Assembly: GCF_000145235.1 (NCBI RefSeq)
Contig: NC_014391.1
Coordinates: forward strand, 6,219,501 to 6,283,500
DNA from: Micromonospora aurantiaca ATCC 27029
Lineage (GTDB): Bacteria > Actinomycetota > Actinomycetes > Mycobacteriales > Micromonosporaceae
Length of the DNA stretch: 64,000 nucleotides
Direction: 5' to 3'
The translations under genes were made by a program, and so were the position numbers. How positions within the stretch are numbered: position 1 is the stretch's first letter; the number at the start of each line of letters is the position of its first letter. The notes beneath the pieces are model-generated. The model was not told where the DNA came from, did no database searches, and saw only the letters and a program-made list of their open reading frames with translations. Below are positions 8,969 to 17,013 of the stretch, in pieces.

Positions 8969-9529
8969 TCAGCCGACCGGCGGACGTACCGGGGGTGCGG
9001 TGAGCGCCTCGACCGGCCGCGCCACAGCGTCCGCCGGGGAGGTGAGCGCGTCGGGCCGGGGCACGCCGCCGATGCCTGACTGCTCGGCGGCGATCTTCTC
9101 CTGGAGGCGCAGGATGCCGTGCAGCAGCGCCTCGGGGCGCGGCGGGCAGCCGGGCACGTACACGTCGACGGGGATGAGCTGGTCGACGCCCTTGGTCACC
9201 GAGTAGGAGTCCCAGTACGGGCCGCCGCAGTTGGAGCAGGCGCCGAACGAGATCACGTACTTCGGCTCGGGCATCTGGTCGTAGAGCCGCTTGACCGCCG
9301 GGGCCATCTTGTCGGTGACGGTGCCGCTGACCACCATGAGGTCGGCCTGCCGGGGCCCGTGGGCGAACGGGATCACGCCGAGCCGCATGAAGTCGTGCCG
9401 GCCCATGCTGGTGGCGATGAACTCGATGGCGCAGCAGGCCAGGCCGAAGTTGAACACCCAGAGCGAGTAGCGGCGGCCCCAGTTCAGCACGAACCGGATC
9501 GGCTCGCCGAGCACGGCCGGCACCTGCAC
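8969..9529 (-). CDS. nuoB: NADH-quinone oxidoreductase subunit B (NuoB)
   Basis: Peripheral-arm subunit carrying terminal cluster N2, the direct electron donor to quinone; 186 residues. All four ligand positions are present: tandem C32-C33 in FGLACCAIEF, C98 in SFGACSNCGG and C128 in VPGCPPRPE, with spacings matching the family. GTG at 9529 and GTG at 9523 are both possible; the second has GAGG at better spacing. The C-terminal ~30 residues are a Pro/Ala/Val tail. It stands alone, about 2.5 kb upstream of nuoC, with no nuoA before it. Intact ligands argue against decay. Confidence 0.94.
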   Translation of the reverse strand: MQVPAVLGEPIRFVLNWGRRYSLWVFNFGLACCAIEFIATSMGRHDFMRLGVIPFAHGPRQADLMVVSGTVTDKMAPAVKRLYDQMPEPKYVISFGACSNCGGPYWDSYSVTKGVDQLIPVDVYVPGCPPRPEALLHGILRLQEKIAAEQSGIGGVPRPDALTSPADAVARPVEALTAPPVRPPVG

Positions 9530-9678
9530 CTCGGGCCCTCCCCTGTCTGCGAAATTCCGCTGTCCCTGAACCGACAGTCAACCACAGCGCCCGGATCGGC
9601 AACCCCCGCAACCGGTACGGGCGTCAGGGCGTGTGACCGGCGTGACCGCGTCGGCGGTACGCACACGGGGAGGACCAG

Positions 9679-10236
9679 GTGACGGTGACGAGGGAGCCGA
9701 TGCTCGACGAGCCACCCGAGGGGACAGCGAGGCGCGCCGAGAGGCGCGAGGCGGTCGACTTCGACGGGCTCTACCACGCACACTTCCGGTCCCTGACGCT
9801 TCAGCTCACCGCCTACTGCGGTGACCTGTCCCAGGCGCAGGACATGGTGCAGGAGGCGTTCTGCCGGGCGTTCGCCCGCTGGTCCCGGGTGTCCCGCTAC
9901 GACGATCCGGTGGCCTGGGTCCGCCGGGTGGCCTGGAACCTGGCCACCAGCCGCTGGCGGCGGCTGCGGACGGCCCAGGCGTGGCTGCACCGCCAGCGGG
10001 AGGAGTACGTGCCGGGGCCGGGGCCGGACCGGGTCGCGCTGACCGCCGCGCTGGCCGAGCTGCCGCCGCATCAGCGCCGCGCCGTGGTGCTGCACTACCT
10101 GGCCGATCTGAGCGTCGCGCAGATCGCGGCGCAGGAGGACGTGCCGGAGGGCACCGTCAAGTCCTGGCTGTACCGGGGGCGGACCGCGCTGGCGGCGAAG
10201 CTCACCACCACGAGCGAGGTGAACCACCATGACTGA
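9679..10236 (+). CDS. SigE-family ECF RNA polymerase sigma factor
   Basis: Group IV sigma factor of 185 residues. Region 2 is at ~30-95 (FDGLYHAHFRSLTLQLTAYC, AQDMVQEAFCRAFARW, DDPVAWVRRVAWNLA). Region 4 is at ~120-170 (AALAELPPHQRRAVVLHYLADLS, AQIAAQEDVPEGTVKSWLYRGR). It would direct polymerase to a small regulon. GTG start behind GGGGAGG. The 3' end overlaps the next gene by 8 bp, so the pair is translationally coupled. Possible self-regulation: GCAACC at 9599-9604 and CGTC at 9622-9625 have the spacing of an ECF promoter, but this is only a visual match. Confidence 0.93.
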   Translation: MTVTREPMLDEPPEGTARRAERREAVDFDGLYHAHFRSLTLQLTAYCGDLSQAQDMVQEAFCRAFARWSRVSRYDDPVAWVRRVAWNLATSRWRRLRTAQAWLHRQREEYVPGPGPDRVALTAALAELPPHQRRAVVLHYLADLSVAQIAAQEDVPEGTVKSWLYRGRTALAAKLTTTSEVNHHD

Positions 10237-11419
10237 GCCCGACGACATCCTGATCGGCGGCGAGTTCGCCGAGTTCCGCACGGCGTACACGCCTGTGGTG
10301 CACCCGGCCGGGACGGCCGCGGTCCGGCGCACGGTCCGGCGCCGCCGCCGACGTACAGCGGTGGTCACCGCGGCGGCCGTGGTGCTTGCCGTGGTGATCC
10401 CGGTGGGCGCGAACGCCGCCCTGGACCGGCGGCCCGGACCGCCCCCGGCGCCCGCGCAGACAGTCACCCCGACTCCGTCCGAGAGCACGTCGCCGCCACC
10501 GTCGACGCCGCCGCCGAGCACGGCCGGCTCGACCCCGGCCGCTCCGGACGGGCGGATCACGCGGTCCCAGCTGCTCGCGGCCCAGCTCGACCTCGTGTCC
10601 TGGCCCGACGCACCGAAGACCTGTGTCAGTGACGACGTCCGGCTCCGTTCCGGCCCGCAGGACGAATCGGTCCCGACGCTGCTCGCCGGGCCGGAGTACA
10701 CCGACCTCGACGGCGACGGCGCGACCGAGACGGTCGTCCTCGTCGCCTGCCGCTACGGCGAGGCGTCGGGCAAACAGGTGCTCGCCTTCGACCGGGACGG
10801 CGACGGCCGGATCATCACCATGGGCCGGGTGGTCGGCACCCGTGAGGGCATGGATGACATCACCGAGTTCTCGGTGCGGGACGGCGGGGAGGTCCGGGCG
10901 CACGTCGCCGACATCCAGCCCTGTTGCGGCACGCCCGAATGGACGCCGCAACGGCAGTGGCGGACGTACGCCTGGAACGGTGAACGGTTCCGGCAGGTCG
11001 ACGGACCCACGAAGTTCGGCACCGACCCCCGTCTGACCGACCTCACGATGACCGCCCGCGACGTCGTGGCCGGGCCGCCGGACAAGAAGGGGATCCGGAA
11101 GGTCACGGTCACCGTGACGGTGGTGAATCATGGGCCGGTGAGCGTGCGCCAGCTCGGGTTCACCGGCTGGTACGACTACACGAGACCGAACGGGTCCGCC
11201 CTGGACCGGTGCCGGAACGTACGGCTCGACGGGGGCATCGCCTGCGTGCTGGACACCCTGTCGGTAGGCGCGAGCAGGACGTACACGTTCACGTTCGACC
11301 ATCCGGCGACCGCCGACGAGCCGCCGACGCTGCGGGCGATCCACATCGACTCGCAGGAGCGGTACTGGAACGACCTGAACTGGAAGGACAACGAGGTCGA
11401 GCTGACCTCCGTCGGCTGA
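10229..11419 (+). CDS. Single-pass membrane protein with extracytoplasmic FG-GAP-like segment, sigma-factor partner
   Basis: A 396-residue protein coupled to the sigma gene. Residues 1-42 are cytoplasmic and end in an Arg cluster. One transmembrane segment (~43-64) follows, then a Pro/Ser/Thr linker (~67-105). The outer part contains two calcium-loop-like motifs, DLDGDGATETV and DRDGDGRI, a CC pair (QPCCGTPEW), and a C-terminal immunoglobulin-like stretch (VTVTVVNHGPVSVRQLGF). Its position is where anti-sigma factors are encoded, yet the N-terminus has no HxxxCxxC zinc anti-sigma motif. It may be a divergent membrane anti-sigma factor or a co-regulated exported protein; I cannot decide. Confidence 0.75.
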   Translation: MTEPDDILIGGEFAEFRTAYTPVVHPAGTAAVRRTVRRRRRRTAVVTAAAVVLAVVIPVGANAALDRRPGPPPAPAQTVTPTPSESTSPPPSTPPPSTAGSTPAAPDGRITRSQLLAAQLDLVSWPDAPKTCVSDDVRLRSGPQDESVPTLLAGPEYTDLDGDGATETVVLVACRYGEASGKQVLAFDRDGDGRIITMGRVVGTREGMDDITEFSVRDGGEVRAHVADIQPCCGTPEWTPQRQWRTYAWNGERFRQVDGPTKFGTDPRLTDLTMTARDVVAGPPDKKGIRKVTVTVTVVNHGPVSVRQLGFTGWYDYTRPNGSALDRCRNVRLDGGIACVLDTLSVGASRTYTFTFDHPATADEPPTLRAIHIDSQERYWNDLNWKDNEVELTSVG

Positions 11420-11518
11420 CCGACAGATCGCAACCGACCGTCCCGTCTGGACGTGTCACCGGCATCGGACGGACGGAGATGCCGCCGTCCGGCAACGGGG
11501 AATCACGGGAGGAACAGC

Positions 11519-12460
11519 ATGACCACACGTACGGCACGGATCGCCACCGCACTGCTCGGTGGGACCGCCGCACTGATCACCCTGGCCGCGCCGGCCGCCG
11601 CCGCGCCGAGCGCCGCCACCGGCCGCGTCGACGTCACGGCCCAGCGGCTCGTCCTCGACCCGACCGACCGGGGGTACGTCGGGACGCTCACCGCGACGGT
11701 GACCAACCGGCGGTCGACCGCGACGTCGGTGAGCCTGGTCGTCACCGAACCGGCGGGGGCGTCGTTCACCTCCATCGAGCCCGGCGGCGGCTGCTTCTAC
11801 GACCGCCTGGTGGAGAACCGGCTGGTGATCGGCTGCGGCGGCGAGCAGATCGAGGCCGGCAAGAGCCTCACCTTCCGGCTGGGCTTCCACGTCTGGACCA
11901 CGGCGCGCACGTACCCGATGGTCGCGAACGGCGGGCGGATCGAGGTCGTCCCGGACGGCGCCGCCGCGGCCTCGGACGCCACCGGCTTCACCACCCTCTT
12001 CCGCTCCACCACCGGCAGCCTGCGCAAGCCGCGGCCGTACGTGCAGGCCGTCGACACCGACCTCAGCATCCGGGGCAGCGCCGTGACGCTGACCCCGCAG
12101 CCGGACGGCACCCTGCTCGGCCGGATGCCGGTCACCGTGCGCTACGGCAACGACGCGCCGACCTTCGCTCTCAACGTCGCCGCCGCCCTGCCCGCGGGGG
12201 TGCAGGTCGACCACATCGAGCCGCAGGACATGCCGAGCTTCCCGCTCGGGTTCACCGTGCCGGGCGGCCGGTTCATGCCGGGCGAGGAGCGCACCTTCGA
12301 CGTCTTCCTCAGCGCGCCCGTCGGCACGGCGGCGGGCGAGTTGGGCACCGGCAGCCTCACCGTGACCGGGAGCTACTTCTGGCAGGCCGAGGACCCGCAG
12401 GACGTGGACCCGTCGGACAACACCACGTCGTTCACGGTGACCGCGGCCGCCGCGAGCTGA
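11519..12460 (+). CDS. Secreted protein of unknown function with two Ig-like/DUF11-type repeats
   Basis: A 313-residue exported protein. The ATG at 11519 is preceded by GGGAGG and begins a classical signal peptide (TTRTARIATALLGG..., Ala-rich, cleavage near AAAAPSA, residue ~30). Two related beta-rich units follow: RGYVGTLTATVTNRRSTATSVSL...PAGASFTSIEPGGGCFY and LLGRMPVTVRYGNDAPTFALNVAAALPAGVQVDHIEPQDM. The second ends PQDVDPSDNTTSFTV, the typical close of CARDB/DUF11 domains. No enzyme motif or sortase signal is seen. It lies 99 bp after the sigma/membrane pair and may be one of its targets. Confidence 0.78.
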   Translation: MTTRTARIATALLGGTAALITLAAPAAAAPSAATGRVDVTAQRLVLDPTDRGYVGTLTATVTNRRSTATSVSLVVTEPAGASFTSIEPGGGCFYDRLVENRLVIGCGGEQIEAGKSLTFRLGFHVWTTARTYPMVANGGRIEVVPDGAAAASDATGFTTLFRSTTGSLRKPRPYVQAVDTDLSIRGSAVTLTPQPDGTLLGRMPVTVRYGNDAPTFALNVAAALPAGVQVDHIEPQDMPSFPLGFTVPGGRFMPGEERTFDVFLSAPVGTAAGELGTGSLTVTGSYFWQAEDPQDVDPSDNTTSFTVTAAAAS

Positions 12461-12469
12461 CCCGTCGCC

Positions 12470-12501
12470 CGCCCGGCCGGCGCCCACGCGCCGGCCGGGC
12501 G
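12470..12501. terminator. Bidirectional hairpin terminator
   Basis: Perfect 13-bp arms CGCCCGGCCGGCG and CGCCGGCCGGGCG with a 6-base loop, placed between the secreted-protein gene and the convergent decarboxylase gene. Confidence 0.75.
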
Positions 12502-12509
12502 TCGCGGCG

Positions 12510-13988
12510 TCACCAGGCCGGACGCTGGAGCAACCCGACGAACTCCGCGAGCAGCCGTTCCCGCAGCCGCGCCGGGGCGGCGTCCAGCAGCGTGTTCACC
12601 ACCGCCATCCGGTCCGGCACACCGGCGCCGCCGGCCAGGCCGAGGCCGCCTGCCAGTCCGGCCACCAGCTCGGGGGTGAGCGCCTCCGGCGCGAGGCTGC
12701 CGGCCAGCGCCAGCAGCTCCGGCGGCAGCACGACCGGCCCGGCGGCGCGGGCCGCCGCGACCGCCTCGGCCAGCGCCGGGCCGAACTCGGCCACCCGGGG
12801 CGCCACCGCCGCAGTCACCGTGAGGTGCACGCTGGCCGGCAGATCGGCGTACGTGAGCTGGGGCTGGGTGTGCCAGCCACGCGCGGTCAGCTCGTCGACG
12901 AGCACGAACAGGTCGAGCCCCGGATCGTCGCTGGTGAAGCAGACCACTGTGGTCTCCGGTTCGGCCATCAGCCGCAGGCCTCCGGTGGCCCGTACCGCGT
13001 CGGCCAGCCCGGTTACCGCGTCCCGGGTGGCGGCGGCCAGCCGCAGGTAGCCGTCCTCGCCGAGGTGGCGAAGTGTGGCGTACGCGGCGGCGATCGGCCC
13101 GCCGGACCGGGTGGAGGCGATCACCGGGTTGACCATCGTGTACCCGGGCCAGTCGGCGTACGCGAAGAACTGCGGGGCGCGCAGCGCCGGATCGCGGTGC
13201 AGCAGGACCGAGACGCCCTTCGGCGCGTACGCGTACTTGTGCAGGTCGACCGAGATCGAGGTGACCCCGGGTACGGCGAAGTCGAACGGCGGCACCGGCG
13301 CGCCGAGCCGGCGCAGCCAGGGCAGCGCCCAGCCGCCGAAGCAGGCGTCCACGTGGCAGCGCACACCCGCGGCCTGCGCGACGGCAGCGATCTCGGTCAC
13401 CGGGTCGACCACCCCGTGCGCGTACGACGGGGCGGAGGCCACCACCAGCACGGTCTCCGGGCGGATCGCGGCGGCCACCACGGCCGGGTCCGGCCGCAGC
13501 GTCACCGGGTCGACAGGCACGGTGTCCAGCGTGACCCGCAGGTAGTGCGCCGCCTTGGCGAACGCGGCGTGCGCGCTGGCCGGCGCCACGATCCGCGGCT
13601 CGGTCAGGTCGGGGCGGGCGTCCCGGGCCGCCTTGACGGCGAGCAGCAGCGACTCGGTGCCGCCGCTGGTGACGCTGCCGACCACGTCCGGCGCGCCGGT
13701 GCCGGGACCGCCGCCGAGCAGACGCGCGGCGGCGCCGACGAGCGCGTTCTCCATCGCCAGCAAGGACGGGAACGCGGTCGGGTCGAGGCCGTTGACGTGC
13801 GCGCTCTCCGCGTACGCGGCCTGCGCCAGCTCGTCCAGTCCGGCCACGCCGGGGTCGTAGACGTACGCGAACAGCCGCCCGCCGTGGGTCGGCCGGTCGG
13901 CGGCCCGCAGCGCGCGGATCTCGCCTAGTACGTCCGCCGCGGGCATCCCCCGCGCGGGCAGCGCGCCCACGCTTGCCGTGTCGGTCAT
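12510..13988 (-). CDS. Pyridoxal-5'-phosphate-dependent decarboxylase / lyase family protein
   Basis: A 492-residue fold-type I PLP enzyme of the group II decarboxylase / sphingosine-1-phosphate-lyase group. The cofactor lysine is in SVDLHKYAYAPKG (residues ~265-277). Other PLP contacts are VTSGGTESLLLAVKAARD (phosphate site), HVDACFGGW (pyridine-ring Asp) and STRSGGPIAAAYATLRHLG. The substrate could be an amino acid or an amino-phosphoester and is not evident. The start is ATG at 13988. It follows the transporter gene by 35 bp on the same strand, so the two are likely one operon and the transporter may supply or export its substrate or product. Confidence 0.88.
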   Translation of the reverse strand: MTDTASVGALPARGMPAADVLGEIRALRAADRPTHGGRLFAYVYDPGVAGLDELAQAAYAESAHVNGLDPTAFPSLLAMENALVGAAARLLGGGPGTGAPDVVGSVTSGGTESLLLAVKAARDARPDLTEPRIVAPASAHAAFAKAAHYLRVTLDTVPVDPVTLRPDPAVVAAAIRPETVLVVASAPSYAHGVVDPVTEIAAVAQAAGVRCHVDACFGGWALPWLRRLGAPVPPFDFAVPGVTSISVDLHKYAYAPKGVSVLLHRDPALRAPQFFAYADWPGYTMVNPVIASTRSGGPIAAAYATLRHLGEDGYLRLAAATRDAVTGLADAVRATGGLRLMAEPETTVVCFTSDDPGLDLFVLVDELTARGWHTQPQLTYADLPASVHLTVTAAVAPRVAEFGPALAEAVAAARAAGPVVLPPELLALAGSLAPEALTPELVAGLAGGLGLAGGAGVPDRMAVVNTLLDAAPARLRERLLAEFVGLLQRPAW

Positions 13989-14023
13989 CGGGTGGTTCCT
14001 CTCGTGGACGGGCCGGACGGTGC

Positions 14024-15421
14024 TCACGCCCGCGTGACCGGGGCGTCGGCCTCGGTGGTTCCGGACGCTGTGGCCTCGGGCACTGTGGCCCCGGACGCGG
14101 TGGCCAGCTGGGCCGGGGTCAGGGTGTAGCCGCGCAGCAGCACCAGCGGGATCGCCACCAGCAGGGCGGGCAGCACTGTGAAGCCGAGCAGCACGCCGAG
14201 ACGGGCCGTGTCGGACTGGACGGCGGCGGTGCCGGTGGACGAGGAGACGTAGCCGGAGAGCTGGAGCACCAGGCCGTAGATGCCCGGCCCCAGCGCCAGC
14301 CCGAACGTCTCCCCTGCCGTCCACAGCCCGGTGAACACGCCCGCCTGCCGCCGCCCGGTGCGCGCCGTGTCGTACGCGATGCAGTCCGGCAGCATGGCCA
14401 GCGCGAACACCTGCTGGCCTGCGTACCCGACGCCGATCACCGCGACCACCGCGTAGGCCGCGGCGGCGGGCAGAGCGGGCGCGGCGACCAGGGCCAGCGC
14501 GCCCGCGGCGAAGATCAGCGACGCGGCGACGAGCGACGCCCGCTTGCCCAGCCGGGCGCCCGCCCGGGACCACAGCGGCATGACCAGCAGCGCGGGCGCG
14601 ACGAAGCAGGCGAACAGCAGCGTCGGGCCGCTGTCCGGCTCGCGCAGCACCTGATCGGCGAAGTACTTCACCCCGGCCAGCACGGTGGCCACCCCGGCGG
14701 ACTGGATCACGAAGCAGATCAGCAGCACCCGGAACGGCCGGTTGCCGGTGGCGACAGCGAGCTGCGCGCGCAGACTCGGTTCGCTCTCCCCCACCGTGCC
14801 GGTCGGCGCGGATCGGGTGCCGAGGAACACGCCGACGGTGCCGGCGACGATCAGCGCGGCCACGAACAGACCCATCCACCGGTGGCCGGGCACGCCGTCG
14901 CCGCCCGCGCTCACCACCGCCGGGGCCACCGCGCCGGAGACCAGGATGGCCAGCGCCAGCACCGCGATCCGCCAGGTCATCAACCGGGTACGCTCCGCCG
15001 GGTCGGCGGTCAGCTCGGCCGGCATGGCCACGTAGGGCACCTGGAAGAACGCGAACGCGGTGGCCGTCGCCAGGAACGCCAGCGCCACGTACGCGGCGGC
15101 GGCCGGACCGTTCGCGAACGGCGCCGCGAAGATCGAGGCGAACAGGACAGCGAGTGCCAGCCCGCCACCGAGCAGGTACGGACGGCGCGCGCCCCAGCGG
15201 GAGCGGGTCCGGTCGGAGATCCGCCCGGCGACCGGGTTGACGAGCACGTCCCACGCCTTCGGCAGCAGCACCAGCAGGGCGGCCAGCCCGGCGGCGACGC
15301 CGAGCGTGTCGGTGAGGTACGGCAACAGGAGCAGCCCGGGCACGGTGCCGAACGCGCCGGTGACCAGGGAACCCAGCGCGTACCCGAGGTGCACCCGGCG
15401 GGGCAGGCCCGAAGCTGTCAT
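14024..15421 (-). CDS. MFS transporter, GPH (glycoside-pentoside-hexuronide):cation symporter type
   Basis: A 465-residue, 12-segment membrane transporter. The family pattern is clear: LGYALGSLVTGAFGTVPGLLLLPYLTD at the N-terminus, AWDVLVNPVAGRISDRTRSRWGARRPYLL (the MFS_2 loop 2-3 signature), FQVPYVAMPAELT, and DCIAYDTARTGRRQAGVFTGLWTAGETFG. The C-terminal cytoplasmic tail is Thr/Ala-rich. Related proteins move sugars or glycosides with protons or sodium. It is the upstream gene of a probable operon with the PLP decarboxylase; the start is ATG. Confidence 0.87.
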   Translation of the reverse strand: MTASGLPRRVHLGYALGSLVTGAFGTVPGLLLLPYLTDTLGVAAGLAALLVLLPKAWDVLVNPVAGRISDRTRSRWGARRPYLLGGGLALAVLFASIFAAPFANGPAAAAYVALAFLATATAFAFFQVPYVAMPAELTADPAERTRLMTWRIAVLALAILVSGAVAPAVVSAGGDGVPGHRWMGLFVAALIVAGTVGVFLGTRSAPTGTVGESEPSLRAQLAVATGNRPFRVLLICFVIQSAGVATVLAGVKYFADQVLREPDSGPTLLFACFVAPALLVMPLWSRAGARLGKRASLVAASLIFAAGALALVAAPALPAAAAYAVVAVIGVGYAGQQVFALAMLPDCIAYDTARTGRRQAGVFTGLWTAGETFGLALGPGIYGLVLQLSGYVSSSTGTAAVQSDTARLGVLLGFTVLPALLVAIPLVLLRGYTLTPAQLATASGATVPEATASGTTEADAPVTRA

Positions 15422-15453
15422 GGCGCCGAATGTTACTCACGTTATGGCCCGGG

Positions 15454-15768
15454 TCACATCCCCTCGTCCGGTGACCAGGACGCCGCCGCCAGGTCCACCC
15501 GGTCGCCACGCAACGGGCAGCCCTCGGCGAGCAGCCGTTCCCGGGCCCTGCGCTCGTGCCCCGGCGGCATCCGGCCGGCCGCGTTCACCACCCGGTGCCA
15601 CGGCACCCCGCCCCCGTGCCGCGCCATGATCGAGCCGACCAGCCGCGGCGAGGCCCGTCCCGAGCGGTCGGCGAGCGCGTCGGCCACCGCCCCGTACGAC
15701 ATCACCCGCCCCGGCGGGATCCGCTCGACCAGCGCCAGCACCGCCTCGACGTATTCGTCAGGTGTCAC
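15454..15768 (-). CDS. Alkyltransferase-like DNA-repair protein (ATL), MGMT family
   Basis: A 104-residue protein of the O6-alkylguanine-DNA methyltransferase DNA-binding domain family, without the N-terminal domain. Motifs are IPPGRVMSYGAVADALA, SPRLVGSIMARH and VPWHRVVNAAGRMPPG. The reactive cysteine of PCHRV is Trp57 here (PWHRV), the hallmark of ATL proteins, which bind alkylated guanine and hand it to nucleotide excision repair instead of repairing it themselves. GTG at 15768 gives the usual family length. It is divergent from proB with only 61 bp between starts, so the promoters must overlap. Confidence 0.9.
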   Translation of the reverse strand: MTPDEYVEAVLALVERIPPGRVMSYGAVADALADRSGRASPRLVGSIMARHGGGVPWHRVVNAAGRMPPGHERRARERLLAEGCPLRGDRVDLAAASWSPDEGM

Positions 15769-15829
15769 GAGCTGCCACGATATGGGAACGCGCCGCGGCG
15801 CGGCAGACCGCAGCGCGCAGAATGGTCGG

Positions 15830-16939
15830 GTGCGCGAAGCAGTCACCTCGGCCCGGCGGATCGTGGTCAAGATCGGTTCGTCCTCGCTGACCACCGCGAC
15901 GGGCGGCCTCGACGACGCCCGGGTCGACGCGCTCGTCGACACGCTCGGCGGGCTCGCCGCCTCCGGACGCGAGGTGGTGCTGGTCTCCTCCGGCGCGATC
16001 GCCGCCGGGCTCGCCCCGCTGCGGCTGCCCCGGCGCCCGCGCGACCTGGCCACCCAGCAGGCCGCCGCCAGCGTCGGCCAGGGCCTGCTGATCGGCCGGT
16101 ACGCGGCCGCGTTCGCCCGGCACGGCCGCACCGTCGGGCAGGTGCTGCTCACCGTGGACGACGTGACACGGCGGGCCCACTACCGCAACGCGTACCGGAC
16201 GCTGCGCAAGCTGCTCGACCTGCACGCGGTGCCGATCGTCAACGAGAACGACACGGTGGCCACCGAGGAGATCCGGTTCGGCGACAACGATCGCTTGGCC
16301 GCGCTCGTCGCCGCGCTCGTCGACGCCGACCTGCTGGTGCTGCTCTCCGACGTCGATGCGCTCTGGACCGGCGACCCGGCCCGCCCGGGCAGCACCCGCA
16401 TCACCGAGGTGCACGGCGAGGGCGACCTGGCGGGCGTGGACGTGGGCGGGGCCGGCCGGGCCGGGGTGGGCACCGGCGGCATGGTGACGAAGGTCGAGGC
16501 GGCCCGGATCGCCACCGGCTTCGGCATCCCGGTGGTGCTGACCGCCGCGCCGCTGGCCGCGCCGGCGCTGGCCGGGGAGCCGGTCGGCACGTACTTCCAC
16601 CCGAGCAGCCGCCGCCCCGCCGCCCGTCTGTTCTGGCTGGCGCACGCCACCGCCCCCCGCGGCCGCCTGCACCTCGACCCGGGCGCGGTGCAGGCGGTGG
16701 TCGGCCGCCGCAAGTCGCTGCTGCCCGCCGGCATCACCGCCGTCGACGGCGCGTTCACCGCGGGCGACCCGGTGGACCTGGTCGACACCGCCGGCGCGCC
16801 GGTGGCCCGAGGGCTGGTCAACTACGACGCGGTGGAGCTGCCGGGGCTGCTCGGCCGTTCCACCTCCGAACTCGCCGCGGCGCTCGGCCCGGCGTACGAA
16901 CGCGAGGTCGTCCACCGCGACGACCTGGTCCTGCTGTAA
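15830..16939 (+). CDS. proB: Glutamate 5-kinase (ProB)
   Basis: First enzyme of proline synthesis: ATP + glutamate to gamma-glutamyl phosphate, in the cytoplasm; 369 residues. The amino-acid-kinase domain (1-~260) carries RRIVVKIGSSSLT (phosphate loop), VLVSSGAIAAGLAPL, AASVGQGLL, PIVNENDTVATEEIRFGDND (glutamate and feedback site) and GTGGMVTKVEAA. A PUA domain follows (GRLHLDPGAVQAVVGRRKSLLPAGI, residues ~280-365). GTG start. proA follows after 74 bp that contain a long dyad beginning at this gene's stop codon. Confidence 0.97.
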   Translation: MREAVTSARRIVVKIGSSSLTTATGGLDDARVDALVDTLGGLAASGREVVLVSSGAIAAGLAPLRLPRRPRDLATQQAAASVGQGLLIGRYAAAFARHGRTVGQVLLTVDDVTRRAHYRNAYRTLRKLLDLHAVPIVNENDTVATEEIRFGDNDRLAALVAALVDADLLVLLSDVDALWTGDPARPGSTRITEVHGEGDLAGVDVGGAGRAGVGTGGMVTKVEAARIATGFGIPVVLTAAPLAAPALAGEPVGTYFHPSSRRPAARLFWLAHATAPRGRLHLDPGAVQAVVGRRKSLLPAGITAVDGAFTAGDPVDLVDTAGAPVARGLVNYDAVELPGLLGRSTSELAAALGPAYEREVVHRDDLVLL

Positions 16940-16987
16940 GGAGGGGGCCCTTCTTAACAGACGTCTGTTAAGAAGGGGCCCCTCCTT
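16938..16987. repeat. Long loopless dyad between proB and proA
   Basis: Two 25-bp arms meet at the centre of ACAGACGTCTGT with a single mismatch. The dyad begins in the proB stop codon and ends 26 bp before proA. The left end carries AAGGAGG and the right end its complement CCTCCTT, so the folded RNA would hide a Shine-Dalgarno-like sequence. It may be an attenuator, processing site or palindromic element. Confidence 0.8.
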
Positions 16988-17013
16988 GAACCCCGTCTGA
17001 AGGAGTACGCACG

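Noticed and set aside
12510..15509. Apparent 999-residue fusion of a transporter-side frame with the PLP decarboxylase
   Set aside because: Residues before MTDTASVG are out-of-frame translation of the transporter gene; the decarboxylase starts at ATG 13988.
13973..15829. Apparent ~620-residue N-terminal extension of ProB running antisense to the transporter and ATL genes
   Set aside because: The added sequence is His/Arg/Gln/Gly-rich shadow translation. ProB begins normally at GTG 15830.
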